Source: Pseudoscleropodium purum
Taxonomy: Eukaryota; Streptophyta; Bryopsida; Hypnales; Brachytheciaceae
NCBI GenBank assembly: GCA_963969395.1
Contig: OZ017797.1
Span: 27,094,001 to 27,158,000 of the forward strand
DNA: 64,000 nucleotides
Reading direction: 5' to 3'
In this document: positions 24,945-37,474 of the stretch, piece by piece
How positions within the stretch are numbered: the first letter of the stretch is position 1
Layout of the letters: each line of letters begins with the position of its first letter
Notes under the pieces: generated by a model
What the model saw: only the letters and a program-made list of their open reading frames with translations
The model's database searches: none
Told to the model about the DNA's origin: nothing
Program-made: the position numbers and the translations under genes

Positions 24945-25340
24945 CACAGTAAAGATTATGGGCTTTAACAAGAAGTAAATATTGACCGCCTGACCTCCAG
25001 ATTGCATGTTTCCTTATAAACATGAACCCACTCTACTCTGTCTACACAATGATAGAAGCATTTGAAAGATTAAGGGCTTTCATGAGAAGTAACTAGCTAT
25101 GTTCATGGAAACCCTAACCTGCAGATTGCATGTCTTCTTATAAACATGAAATGCCATCTCTCCCTTCAAGTGAATCCAGTCTACTCAGTCTGCACAATGA
25201 TATAAGTCCTTGTCAAGGGGTTTTCAGAAGAACTAACTAGCTATGTCCATAGACCCCCGACGTCCACATTGTAAGGCTTCTTATGAAGATGCAATGCCAC
25301 CTCCCTTATGGTGAATCCACTATACTCTGACTACATAATC
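24945..25340. repeat. Three diverged tandem repeats downstream of RAB21
   Basis: Three direct copies (spacing about 124 and 143 bp) are anchored on CAGATTGCATGT / CACATTGTAAG, CTTCTTATAAACATGAA, AGAAGTAACTAGCTATGT and ACTCTGTCTACACAATGATA-like words. They lie just beyond the 3' end of the RAB21 reading frame and may overlap its 3' UTR. Confidence 0.7.
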
Positions 25341-25455
25341 ATATCTCTGCCACTTCTGTCAAGTGCATATGCACATAGTATCGAGATATCCAGGGAACAG
25401 GATTGAATGACAATGTGCACAACAGAACCCTACAAACTCATTTACAGGTTGGCGA

Positions 25456-26088
25456 CTACGAGCAGCATCGAGAAGCAGGCGGCGTTGAGTCTGGAGATGG
25501 CTTGTCTATAATAACCACACTCTTCCGTCGACCACCGGAATAATCACTACTCCCCTCAATGGCTACCCTTTGCTGCAACACACGACGAGCGATGTCCATG
25601 AAAGCCTCCTCGATCCCCGTATTAAGCTTCGCGGATGTCACGAAATGAGTCGCCCCGATGGACTCTGAGTACTTCTCCGAGTCTTGAGTCTCTACCTGCC
25701 GTTGTTTATCCAGGTCGCTCTTGTTCCCTGCGATTGCCAATACGATGTTCTTGGACGCCATCTTCTTCAACTCGCGCACCCAGCTTTGCACGCGATCGAA
25801 ACTGTCTTTGTCGAGCAAATCATACACCAATAACGCTGCATCGGCATCGCGGTAGTAAATCGGACCGAGTGCGTGGAACCGCTCCTGGCCGGCGGTGTCC
25901 CAGATGGAAAGCGTGACGGATTGCCCGTCGATTGTCAAGCGCTTCGTTAAGTACGAGGCCTGGATTGTCGCCGTCTGACTCTCGGAGAATACGTTGTTGA
26001 CATAGCGGAGGGTGAGCGACGTCTTGCCTACTCGCCCGTCGCCGAGAAGCACAAGCTTGACCTGCACGGGAGCCGCGCCAGACCTCAT
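25456..26088 (-). CDS. RAB21: RAB21-type small GTPase
   Basis: Single uninterrupted exon of 210 codons plus stop, beginning at the ATG at 26088. Guanine-nucleotide motifs in order: P-loop GDGRVGKTS (16-24), switch I region ATIQASYLTK (40-49), WDTAGQERF (63-71), GNKSD (121-125) and TSAK (151-154). The combination TIQASYLTK with RFHALGPIYYRD is diagnostic of RAB21 rather than RAB5/RABF or RAB22. The C-terminus is RCCS, two adjacent cysteines for geranylgeranylation, after a basic variable tail. RAB21 acts on early endosomes and in integral-membrane cargo traffic in animals; it is known from bryophytes and other early-diverging plants and missing from flowering plants, where its role is little studied. 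It is divergent from the EH-domain gene, with 1380 bp between start codons. Confidence 0.93.
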   Translation of the reverse strand: MRSGAAPVQVKLVLLGDGRVGKTSLTLRYVNNVFSESQTATIQASYLTKRLTIDGQSVTLSIWDTAGQERFHALGPIYYRDADAALLVYDLLDKDSFDRVQSWVRELKKMASKNIVLAIAGNKSDLDKQRQVETQDSEKYSESIGATHFVTSAKLNTGIEEAFMDIARRVLQQRVAIEGSSDYSGGRRKSVVIIDKPSPDSTPPASRCCS

Positions 26089-27468
26089 CCTCCCTCTCTA
26101 CCGTCTCTTTCCCGTCCAAAGATATGCCAGAGCTCCCAAACTACGAGAATCAACAAAAGCTTCGATTGAATTCCCTCCCTCCAAGAACACTGTTCAAACC
26201 CTAGATCCTTTCAGAATTGGATTGTTCTCTCTGCCCTTCCCCAATTGCATGCTATCGCAGTTCCTGTTTTAAACTAGAACGCAACCAAAGGTAAGAAAAA
26301 CGGCAGTCACCGACATATAATTCAATTTCCTTCGCCTGAGATTCCCATTGCATCATCGTCTCCGCATCAGAAGCGACAACAAAATGACGATCGAATCAAA
26401 CTAGATCACCACTCACTCATTCGAATTGTAACATCGAAGGCGGAGAAAAAATTGAAAGACCGCACCGAACCAATACGCGTGAATTCAATTCACTCACACC
26501 TTGACGTGAAAAGGAAGGGGTCCGTCTGCTTCCACCCGAAGAGTGCGTTAGGGATGAGCCGGTATCTAGGAAATATCCAAATTACTTATAGACTGAGACT
26601 CAAGAAATCTACATAATGTTAGATTTCGGTTAGCGGGGAGTGTTTTCGGAGAAAGTTTCTTGTGAGTTGCAGAGCATCTGCTGGCTATGGCGAAGCCTTT
26701 ATCGCTGCTCACGCTGGCTTCTTCTTCTTTGTCTCGCACGAAACTTCGGAGTTCTATCGGAACAGGTTGAGAAATAATTTTTCGAGGTTTAATTAGTGGA
26801 TTTTTTGAGATTTGGAGGATTCGGCTTTCTTTACAAGAAAGATTGGTGCGATTTGGATGGTGATCAAAGTTTGCATTGCCTGTGTTCGTAGTAAATCATT
26901 TCTATTAACGTTTCGTAGCGTGCTCATGCGAATTTTCAGTAGTTCGGTGTAGTGTGCATGAGCTTTGAAAGTATACTGTTCAGGTTGAGGTTTGTTAATT
27001 CGGAATGAGAATTCGGGATGAGGTCAATTGATTTAGAGATTGTGGAGATGTGACGGGATTGCGGGAAGGGCGCTGACAGCGGAATCCAGAAAAGAATTAG
27101 CTGCTGTGAGTAAGACACTGGCGAGAGGGTGATTAATAGAGATTTTCTGCTTAATTGATGCAGTTAGGGTTTGCTCATGCATTGTAAGAGACCAATTGAT
27201 GTGCTTTCGAAGTAGTGGAGAAATGTCGTCGTCGTATTTGAGGAGTGGTTTCCTACTTCGAGGAGGATGCTAGTTTATTTCCTGTTCCAGTTTGCTGGCT
27301 TCGTCAGTAGGTCGTCATTTGAAAGCTATATGTAGGTTGTGGAGTTGAAGCTTGGTTCTGTAATGCCTCAATACCTCCAAGATAAGCTTGCAAAGTTGTA
27401 TTTATTCTGTGCGGCTGTATGAATTATGTAAGACTCAATTGGAGTACTTGCTTTTGAGCATCAGGGAC
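26089..27468. promoter_or_regulatory. Shared divergent promoter region, RAB21 and EH gene
   Basis: This 1.38-kb interval separates the two divergent start codons and should hold both promoters. A candidate 5' UTR intron of the EH gene runs from a donor after GGAACAG (26765) to the acceptor GAGCATCAG at 27464, four bases before its start codon. The preceding stretch holds an ATG at 26687 opening 26 codons that resemble an organelle-targeting peptide. Spliced to 27465 that frame is not in phase with the EH protein, so it would act as an upstream ORF or belong to an unseen alternative transcript. Confidence 0.45.
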
Positions 27469-30400
27469 ATGGCGAATGCGGAGGTGTTTGACTCGTATTT
27501 CCGAAGAGCGGATGTGGACCGCGATGGTCTTATTAGTGGTAGTGAAGCAGTTGGATTCTTCCAGGGCTCGGGGCTACCGCAAGCTACTCTTGCAAAGGTG
27601 TGTGGTCTTCGCTTGCTTTCATCATGAACTAATTTTTTCTGGATTTTCTTGAAATGTCATTCAGCTGTGTTCATGCAGCATGATAGAACGGCTCCAGGAA
27701 TCTGTCGAAGGAAGTTCAAATTTCATGACAGAATTGTTACCTATTTGGCAACGTAGATGTCAACAGGAGCATGCGTTACTTTTGAAATTAGTTCTATTGA
27801 ATTACGTTTTATAAGAGAGCTTCATCTGAAGTCGATTCGTGAGCTTGAGGTGAAGGTGCACATTTTCTAGGAAGGCACTCAGGAGGAGCTCCAAGAGTGC
27901 CTTATATTTACAGTATTAGAGCTTTTTAACAAAATTGTATACTGAAGATCAGAAAAGTTCTCTCATTTATTATGTAAACAATCCACCTACTGTCCGAGTT
28001 GTGCTCGGATTTCATGTGATTTCGTGTTCTTTACAATTTTCGCGTCGCAGTTTGCAGGATTGAAAAGTAGAGGAAATTGATCTTTAGGTTTCTTGTTGCG
28101 AACTAACGCGATTGAATGCTTTAGGTGTTGCACATGCATTTGAGAGAATTGTGGAGTCCTTTGTTACCAGTTGATTCGAGAGATTAATCTCAGACGGTCT
28201 CGGGCTACATATGTTTCTAACCCATTGAACGCCATGCATTTTTTTCTCATTTTTGAGGGTCATTTTCAAATCTTCTTTCTCATATTTTGACAAAATCTCT
28301 TTTTGGAATGTATAGATTATACCAAAATGAAGTCAAAAGTTTAAATTTTTTGCCAGTTTACTTTGATTATTGAAAAACGTTATTGCTTCATAGCTTGACA
28401 TCAAAATTTGAAGTTCAAAGTGGGTAATCATGGGGAAGACCTCTTGATGAATCATCGGGAGGTCTTTGCATGAATTATGACGTACTTATCTTGCCTTCCC
28501 ATGATAAATTTACCTATGATGTCTAACATTCTTGAAACAATATATTTTTACCAAAACTCATGCTGAATGATGGCAGTTCGACGAAGGTAATTTATGTGAA
28601 TGCCGAAGAAGATGTGCATGTATATATTGTGTGTTTTCGGTCTTCTGTGTCATTTCCCTCATTTGAGCTCATGTCAATGTACTCCTTGCAGATATGGCAA
28701 TTTTCAGATTCAAACCGTGCTGGCTACCTTTCTCGTCAGGAATTCTACAATGCATTGAAGCTCGTGACAGTGGCACAGACGGGAAGAGAGCTTACTCCTG
28801 AGCTGGTGAAGGCAGCTCTAAATGGTCCGGCAGCTTCACAAATCCCCCCTCCTCGGATCAATGCACCGACACCACCTCCTAATGCGAACTTTGGTCCGAC
28901 TCCTCGAGCTCCGCAAGGAAATTATGGGCATCAATTTCCCTCACCTGGTTTCAATGCTGCTGGATCGGGAGTGGCACAGGCCAGACCTCCCTTAGGGGTG
29001 ACTTCCTCTCTTCCTTCTGGGGCACATGGAACACATTTTTCAACCGGTATGGGGTTATCGACCGGATCTGGATTGCAGTCTACCCCCGCCCCAGGATTGC
29101 CAAGGCCAGCTCCTCCAAGCAGCATGCTATCTACAGCAGCTTCTTTACCGAGCGCACCAGCCTTCCAAGCACGTATGTTTTGCGAACAATCTTTGTCCGC
29201 ACTTTTATTATTTTCTACGCTTTTATATTTTGTCCACATTCTCCACATCGCGTTTAACTAAACTTTTCATTGGAATTAGATATTTCAATGATTTTTGGAC
29301 TTCAACCTTTGAGAGCTTGCAATCGGGAGATGGCAATTAAGTAGGTTAACCATGGAGAACATCCCCATATGTTTTATTGAAATTGTTGGATGGTTGTGAG
29401 TTTGACATTTCAAATAGTGACATAAGTGTGGATCTTGGGGAGGCATGTTGATGAATCATAGGAAGGTCTCTGCATGGATTGCATCGTACCTGTCTCACAA
29501 TGATCAATTTCTTTAGGATGTTATCTAAAAATTCTTGAAACAGTCTTATTTTACTGAAAACCATGTTTCCAGTGTGTTTTATTAGGAAGGCTTTCTGTTA
29601 GATGATCAGTCATTGTACTCATCATTCAAGACGTCTGAAATTTTTGGAAATGTTTGCATGAGTCGGTGTCAAGTTAAGGTTCATACTTGTCATGTTTCGA
29701 CCTGCTACATTCTCAGTTCGTTATATTTTGTGATTGATTTCAGGAGTGCCTTTTCAATTTCGGCTTATTTTGTTAGGACATCAATTTTCTTCTGCTCTCG
29801 GAACTCGTGCAGCCATGTTTTTAACAATTTTGTTGCCTTGGTGCATTTCAAAACAGCGGGCACTGGAGGGCTAAAAGTTGGGCAAGGGTCTGGGGATCTT
29901 TATGGAATGGCAACACCCACAAGACCCGCTGGGGCTGGCCTTCCTTCACAGTCGAAATCTACGCCTGAAATGCAATCCTTTGAAGGGTCTCTCAGGTTTA
30001 CAAACCCTTCTTCTTTTCTTGTGTCTCTTTATTTGACGCATAATTATTGAGTGATTTGGAAGGTTTCAGGGAGCACCTTCTATGTGAAAAGTCTTTGACT
30101 CTACCAGTATAGTTCCTAATCCCTGTTGTACCTCGTTCTTTCAGTTAACACCTTATGATTGCCTTAACAGAACTCGCAAGGGCAAATTTTGATTTTGCAG
30201 GACAGATTCCATTGGGCCCACGGCGCTAGTACCGACCACCCTCCCCTCTTCTTCATCCAGTTCAACGGCTAAACCTTCCGGAGTTTCACACGCACGAGAT
30301 TTGGGTTCTGGATATAGTGCACGGCCCCTAAGTGGACCAGTGGTAACCCCTCCTTGGCCGCGAATGAGTTCAAATGATGTTCAGCGATATACACGTGTAT

Positions 30401-33400
30401 TCAGCAGGGCAGACACTGACCATGATGGGAAGATTAAAGGAGAGCAAGCTCGTACTCTTTTTCTCAGTTGGAATTTGCCGAGAGGTAGTTTGACTAACCT
30501 AATAACTCGTTTCTCTGATCTAGTGGAAATTACTGCCATCAGCATCTTGCATATATGTAGTTTTTCAGTGTATATCTCGCTACAGAACGGGTGAAGTGTT
30601 GACAGCTATACTCCTGTTACACATTCAGTTTATGAACTACATATGCTGTATGTTGTTGACAGTCCTTTGTTTTATTCTCTGATGTACTATTCGCTAAGAA
30701 GAAAAACTTGCGCGTTACTTTCTCTTGATCGAATAGCTAAAATGATCCTTGTGCTGATACTCTATTCGCTTTCGTTGTGGACTCAGAGGTGCTCAAGCAG
30801 GTTTGGAATCTTTCTGATCAAGATGGTGACAGCATGCTCTCAATACGTGAGTTTTGCACAGCTCTATATCTCATGGAGCGCTTCAGGGAGGGTCGACCCC
30901 CGCCTCCAGTACTTCCACCAGGCATTCATCTGGATGAACCCCCTGGTCCTGGTGGGCAGATGTATGCAGCTCAACCTCCTGTATACGGTGGTTCTAACTG
31001 GCAACAGCAAGGTAATAATATTTATCTTGTTTTACGAAATAGCTCTGTAGGCACTGGTCAGGGAAAATTACATATCTGGCTTGAGGATTAGTTGTACCTG
31101 CTCATGATGACTGTGCTGAATGTTGACCTACTGATGTACTGTCGGCATCTTACTGTACATAATATATATGTGAAGATACTTAAGTCTCTTGTCGACTTGT
31201 GAGATTCTGATTTCTTGTATGTGGGTTGACGTTTGCAGGCAATATGCAACAGGTGGGTCCTGTATCTGCGACGGTATCTGGTCCTTCCCCAATACGTCCT
31301 ACACTGTTGACCACACCGGCAGGACAGATGCATCTCCAAAATTTAACTTCTAGTGGCTCAACTGGTGCTGACACCCCCAACGACGCTTTTGGTGAATTCA
31401 ACCTTTTGAATAAAAAGAAGCAGCCTGATAGAGAAGATCCGAGTTCCATGCCTGCTAAGCCTTCTCCGAACGCCATACCGAGTGGGCAAGACAACTTTGC
31501 GAACAAGGTATGTCCTAGAAAGCTATGTTTGACAGGCCAGTCTCTGAGATGGTCGGGTGGTTGTTTAATGAAACCGATTCTTGACTAATTTTTTTCTTTT
31601 CCAGGACACTTGACGTATCCGTGAAAGTCAACTGCTCTTTATTCGCTTTTGTTGATTTAATAATGAATTGTGATAGCTCAGGAGTCCCATAGCTTGTTCT
31701 AACTGTAGTGAGTGTCATGCACCAGGTCACTGTAGATAGGAAACTGATGCATCACAGAGAGAAGTCAGCTTATTATCGCACCAAGCTTCAAGAAATTGTA
31801 AGTCTCTCTCATATTATCATAGCATCTTGTACGGAAGGCTTCTTTAGGCTTGGAAGATTTTGTACAGTCAATTATACCATGTATCCTACGGTCTGTTTCT
31901 TTATGTAACGTAATCGTCCTGTTCTCACCTTTTGATTAGAAGTTATATTCTTCAAGTATGACAAATGAAGAATCCTTGTGAACTTTCCAGATTTTGTTTA
32001 AAAGTCGCTGTGACAATAAGCTGTCTGAGATATCAGAGAGAGCTGCTGCGGACAAACGAGAGGTTTTTCCACTTATGCTTTTGAACCGGTTATGCATTTC
32101 GTGTTTCATGCCTGTTTCAATAAGTATAATCGCAGTTCTCCTCTGAGATTGATTTCGTTTTCTTCTCGCTTGTTTAAGATTTAGAACTCTAAATCATTTA
32201 GCTTGCTACCTCATTTGTTCATTATTCAAGGCTTCTCTATGCAGGTGGACTCATTGGCAAAGAAATATGATGAGAAGTTCAAGGCTGCAGCAGAAGTGAA
32301 TGCTCAGTTGGCTGTCGAGAATGCCAATGTTCGAGATGTTCAGGTTCGTTGCGTAAGGTTAACTAAGCTCTCTACGTACAGGTAGATGACCGGCGTCGAA
32401 CCATACATTTCACCGTGACTTTCTTTAGGAGAGATTTGTGCCGGATTGGATGTGCTTTCTGTACAACGAATCTTACTGGTTGAGACTCTTCTGTATCATT
32501 GCAGGAGAAGAAGATTGAGCTTCTAGATGCGCTTTTCAAGATGGAACATGGTGGCGACCCCAACGCTCTTCTCCTGGTACTTGTCCGGTTGTGCTTGCTA
32601 GCTATTTTTTGTGGGCTCTTAAAGTTGAATAGCGAAACGCTACATTCTGTTGGTCTTTACCGTCGTCAGGTATATTTATGAGCACAATATGAGTCTGGCA
32701 TGGCCTTTCACCGGCTATTACTAGTAGAATGTAGTTGGCATTGAAGAATTTGTATCAGTTCATCACGTTCCTGTAACCTGCTTTTACTGCAGAAACGAGC
32801 GAACCACATTGCCACTGACTTGGATAAGTTGAAGATTGCGCTCCGTGATCGTGGCCTCATTCTAGGAGTGGAGGTCAAACAGAAGATACCAAAGGAGATG
32901 CCTTTTGGTGAGTGCAAGATCTTGTTAAATTATGCAATATGCTTTGTTAACATCTCGGTCTGGTGTTTAATGTTATTATCTAATGTAGGAATATACATCT
33001 CACGATTTGTGAAATTTATTGCTCAGGCTGGACGCAAAATCTTCAAGAGAGAGCTACTGAATGGGATAATTGGGAAGAGCTCGTGGATCGAGGTTTGTTG
33101 CTCATTTATCGAAAATGGGTTTTTTGAAGTTTGTGCATGCATGATCTGTTTGTATTTTATCGTTTTTCTTGTTTCTATATTCAGGAAAGAAAGCTTCTGG
33201 ATTGTTCTGAGTCGAACGCTTTCCCTGTTCAAAACTCCATTTTTAAGAGTTGACCACTCAATAGATAGCCTCTTTTTCTCCGTCGCTTTGAAGTTTTCTC
33301 TGATATATTGATTTTATACGTTTGCCAGATTTTTCTGTGGTCCAAGATGCAACGGATGAGACGACTTTTACGGATAAGCCTTCTGCTGCAGCAAGTTGGG

Positions 33401-35942
33401 GTAAAGAGGAAAAGAGTGCACTCGAGGATGAGGATGTTCCTGCCGCTGACCTTAACATGAATGTAGAAAAGGAAGTTGGCTCTGATGTAACCCTTCGAAA
33501 TCCTAGTAAAGCTGACCTCAGAAATGAAACTGAGGTTTCTGGAAGTGATTTGTCTACAAAACTTTCTTTCGACTCGAAGAGTGAAGTTATCGCATCAGTT
33601 CCTACAACCAAAGGCAGTGAAAGGTGAGTAGGGCGACCTTTTGGATAATCGGGTTGGGGGATATGTCTTATAGGTGTCCGTTAAACCTCTCGCCGTTTAA
33701 ATTTAGGTGGGCTGTTATCTGGGCTTCAATTTCTAGTCAAATAGATCCGACTCATTTCTTGAACAATTATGACAGCACGCTCTGCTGTGAATTGGTCGAT
33801 TTGAACTTACTGCAAGCTGGTACTTTGAAGCTGTATTCTTTTCTATCCTGCTGTGTCGTGGTTTTCTGCTGTCGGAGTCGAACTCTGGTTTTGTTGCTCT
33901 TATGTGTTTGCTGCTGTTCTGATCACAAATGTTCACCTTTGAGTACTTCTGCGGTAAGGCATTTTGTTCATATATTCTTCTCTGAATGCAGATACGCAAA
34001 TGTAAGAGAATCGCACGAGTCTAGTTCTGACTTATTCAATGGTTCCACAGCAGCAAGCTCTCCTACAAGCAGGTTGGTGTGCTTTGGGTTTGGCTGTATC
34101 CATGCTGCTTCGTGCGATACTTTACGGTTATGCTCAATCTCTGTTTTATTTAAACCTTGATTAAATTCTGAACTTTCTGTATCACCTAAATTGTTGAGAT
34201 CCTCTCCAAGTGGTCACTTTGAACTAAGAACTAGGTGACAGAATTCCACTCTATTGCTTGGGAGTACCATATCTCTGCTCATCAGTGGTTAAATATCAAA
34301 TATTCGGTGTTTATTTAAAATGAATGGTTATTGTCTGCAGTTTGGAATTAGGTCAGGGGTCTTTGACACCAGATACGTTTGGTGGAGTTGGATCGCCTTC
34401 GGGATTTGAAGAGGATGCAGACTCTGGCCCACGGGCTTCGTGGGGCCTGCCAAGTAATCCTTCCAGCACTCAGGTTGATGTTCCTCCTTCGAATGCATCC
34501 CCTACTACTTGAATCCTCCATTTCTTCGTACTTGGATTCTGGCAAATTGTTTTTAATATCGATCACGTTTCTTCCTTGTTCAATCATAGTTTTATGTTTT
34601 CCTTCATGAAAATTGATGTTTCCTTTGGAAAATCTTGTAAAGGGTTTAGTCAGTTCCGAGGTTTTGTCAGTTTCTCTTGAGTAGGTATCGCGTATGAAGT
34701 TGCTACACAATTGTTGAATGCCTAGTCTCGTTAAACCATACAAATTGTAACGCAATTTGTGCAGTTTATAAGATAAGCCTTGGCAACAGTAACCCTATTA
34801 GGTTTTCTAGATACATCTGGGAATTGGTCTTCTCCTAGTGCTATTTCAAAATATGTGGGTGTCGGAGGCCTTAATTTACAATCCATATATGTATACAGGC
34901 TTCCCTTGATGTCACAAACTCTCATGGTCGGACACGCTTCCGCAAATCAACTGGATCCCTCGACTTAGGATCACCCCGTACTTCAAGCATTGACGGAGCC
35001 TCTAGTCCTGTTAGGGCGTTTGAACCGTATAGAACTAACCGCAGTCAAGACTTGGATTCCTCGGGGACTTTTGACTCTTTAGCTACTTCGAAAGATTCCA
35101 ACAGGAGGTTAGCGCTTTTTGGTGGAACTTCCAGCCCCACCGCTGCAGCTGCTACCCCTGCACTATTTGGTGACAGCCCAAGAGCCTCTGGTAGCTTTTT
35201 GCGATTTGATTCTTTTGGATCTGGCAGTCCAGTTGCCCCACCAAAACCTTCAGGTTAGTAGGAAAGTTCACATGATTCTTTCTTGTTGATAACTTCAAGA
35301 GTATTACTTATGCGCAACACTTTAATATTTTTTTTAATATTAAAGCCAGACCTCTTTGATGTCGCACCGTGCGTGCACTTAATGCACATGATTATCAATG
35401 GAGTTCTGTAACATGTTGCATGTAAAAGGGACCTCGAAGAGTGATGTAGGCGGTCTATAGCTCTTTTCACATTTGTCAAACATTCTGTTGTCACGTTTGT
35501 ATGCAACTTCTTGTGTCATACAGTGGGTCAAACCACAAGTTGAGAGTGAGTTTTGCACTGGTTAGATTGAATCCTCAGGGTTTGATGTGAGAGCAAAGGA
35601 TTTGATATGAAAGGTGATATTTAAGAGGTCTGGGTGTACTTATGCTCACGTACGTTGTGCTTGGTCCTGTTTTTCACCATTTTCAAACTTGGTGAGAGAA
35701 CGGAGGATGTGATATTAAGGAGGTCGGTTGTACTTAAGTCCAAGTACATTCATGTACATTTTCTCTGTGCAGGAGCAGCTGAGGACCGACCCAACAGTAT
35801 TTTTACTCGGTTCGACTCTTTTAACAGCGTCCAACCTGGTGGAGCTCGTAGCAGTGGCTTTCCCTCAGACGACGAGTCGGATGCTTTCTCAGCAAGGGGA
35901 CGTCTGCAAGCTCAGGCTTCCGATGGCTGGAAGACTTTTTAG
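27469..35942 (+). CDS. EH-domain endocytic protein, AtEH/Pan1 type (TPLATE complex)
   Basis: Seventeen coding exons join in phase into 1018 codons plus TAG: 27469-27597, 28692-29172, 29857-29995, 30201-30484, 30787-31011, 31239-31507, 31726-31797, 31991-32062, 32245-32343, 32505-32576, 32793-32907, 33027-33092, 33329-33623, 33992-34072, 34341-34473, 34899-35253 and 35773-35942. EH domain 1 (about 5-95) has the EF-hand loop DVDRDGLISGSE and the AKIWQFSD block. EH domain 2 (about 304-385) has DTDHDGKIKGEQ, EVLKQVWNLSDQDGD and LSIREFCTALYLM. A Pro/Gly-rich linker separates them. A coiled coil follows at about 510-650, then KIPKEMPFGWTQNLQERATEWD, a block seen in plant AtEH proteins, and a disordered tail with repeated FDSF/RFDSF motifs. 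This order matches AtEH1/Pan1 and AtEH2/Pan1, subunits of the plant TPLATE complex that act in clathrin endocytosis and actin-linked autophagy. Confidence 0.93.
28444..28562 (+). repeat. Intronic repeat, copy in EH-gene intron 1
   Basis: Matches 29449-29563 in intron 2 of the same gene: GATGAATCATMGGRAGGTCT, TGCATGRATT, CGTACYTRTCT and ATTCTTGAAACARTMTTATTTTA-like words in the same order. By-eye identity is about 70 per cent. Confidence 0.65.
29449..29563 (+). repeat. Intronic repeat, copy in EH-gene intron 2
   Basis: Partner of 28444-28562. The two copies flank exon 2, which encodes the second half of EH domain 1 and the linker. They could derive from a small element or from an intron-to-intron duplication. 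Confidence 0.65.
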
Positions 35943-37270
35943 GCTACGCTGCATTTCATTCGCATGAGCTTTCCTTGCTGCTTGTACCCTGTACATATGT
36001 TAGACTAGAGGTTTTTGAACCTTTCAACTTGCACCACTTGGTTTGTATGAAGGTTCGCTTGTCTTGTTCTTCTCGTACTTTTGTTATTCGGGTATGTGAA
36101 GAATCTCACTTACAGAATTCTATTGCTTAGTTCATGGTAAGCCTAGGAGTGGGGCAATGCAGACAGTGTACTCGGAAATGTTAGTATAACCCCATTGGTG
36201 TGATTTTGTTACTGTTTGAGCATCTCTTTGAGAGTGCCATGATTAATGTGTAAAATGAGTGATTGGTGAATTTAAAAATCAAAGAGGAATGTTTTGTTTT
36301 CCTAATTGGATATTTTGTTGTGAAGTACAAGCCATTAGGGTATATCAACTCTATGGGAAAAGTAACTCCACTAAGTTCAAGAGGTAAAATAGTTCTATTG
36401 TACCTTCCTTCAATGTTTTTCTTGCATTAATCTTGCATCATAGGAAGTTTTATTTTATCTCTTTCAAGGTTAAGGATTTAATTTACCCTCCTTGTGTGTT
36501 TTATGAATGTGTGTTTTGTGAATTGTAAGTGGATTTGAGTTTTACAGGCATGGTGTCAAGCAAATGATACATGTTGGTCAGATGGTGTTCCCTACATTAC
36601 GATGTGCCCTATTCAACAGAATCAATCGTTTTTGCACAAATGATTCTTTTCAAAGCATAACTTCAGAAAATGGAGTTTGTATGACTCGGTTTATTGTATG
36701 AGCCACATTTCTGTACTTGCATCACTTACAGATTTGCTATCACAATATACTATAAATGGTATGCAAGGCAGCAAGGGTAGCGCTTTGTTACTTGTGTCCA
36801 TGTTTCAAAGATAATAGAATCTTCAATCACTCACGAGGGTGTGAAATTTATGTGTTTCTTCTTAGATTGTGTGATGTTGGTCACTGAGTGAGAAACGTAC
36901 TTAGAGTCTTGTTCTTTCCATTGCATTACTAGGACTAGATCTGTTAAGCAGTCTTCTAAGCCCAAAGACTTTGATTGGCAGTGATCACCAATATGTACTC
37001 CAACGAATTGACATATCTGATTCTCTATAGAGATTGTCTATGAATATTTGGCTTGTGAAAATAATTGAGAATGGTTATTCATTGTTTCAAACTGATGCAA
37101 CTTGATGCAACTTGCAAAATAATTCATGTACTGGAAAGTGTGGCTTTTAAGAGCCGATTGCATTTAATTAGAGGAATGCATTTTGAACTGATTGCACTTA
37201 AGTCCTTGAAAAATTTTGCAGTAAAATTTCAAACTTCCACGCTCAAACTCACACTTCCACGCATTTAACA
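35943..37270. other. 3' flank of the EH gene and intergenic DNA
   Basis: No gene supported. 35943-36200 is the probable 3' UTR and terminator region; the rest is AT-rich without coding signal. Confidence 0.5.
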
Positions 37271-37470
37271 ACAAGGCAGTTGCAAGTCGATGTCGGAAGG
37301 CAGAAGGTTGTGAGTCGGAGGTCGGAAGGGAGAAGTTCGTGGAGCAGGAGGGGAGCTGGTAGGTCGGACGGGAGGCAGAGAGGGAGTCCGCGGGGATGGA
37401 CAGGGACTGGCCCTCTCATCCCCCATCCATCCACATCCGGGTCAGACCACCCTGGCCGTATGCTAATGGC
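37271..37470. other. GC-rich island upstream of the orphan gene
   Basis: About 200 bp of G- and C-rich sequence with repeated GTCGGA/GGTCGG words, sharply bounded by AT-rich DNA. No ORF on it is convincing, and no clear terminal repeats or target-site duplication were found. A diverged GC-rich MITE, like the one at 45622-45884, is possible. Confidence 0.4.
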
Positions 37471-37474
37471 ACTA

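Noticed and set aside
28560..28691. N-terminal extension of EH-gene exon 2 as a separate start
   Set aside because: It reads through the 3' end of intron 1; the acceptor at 28691 and phase with exon 1 give a complete EH domain.
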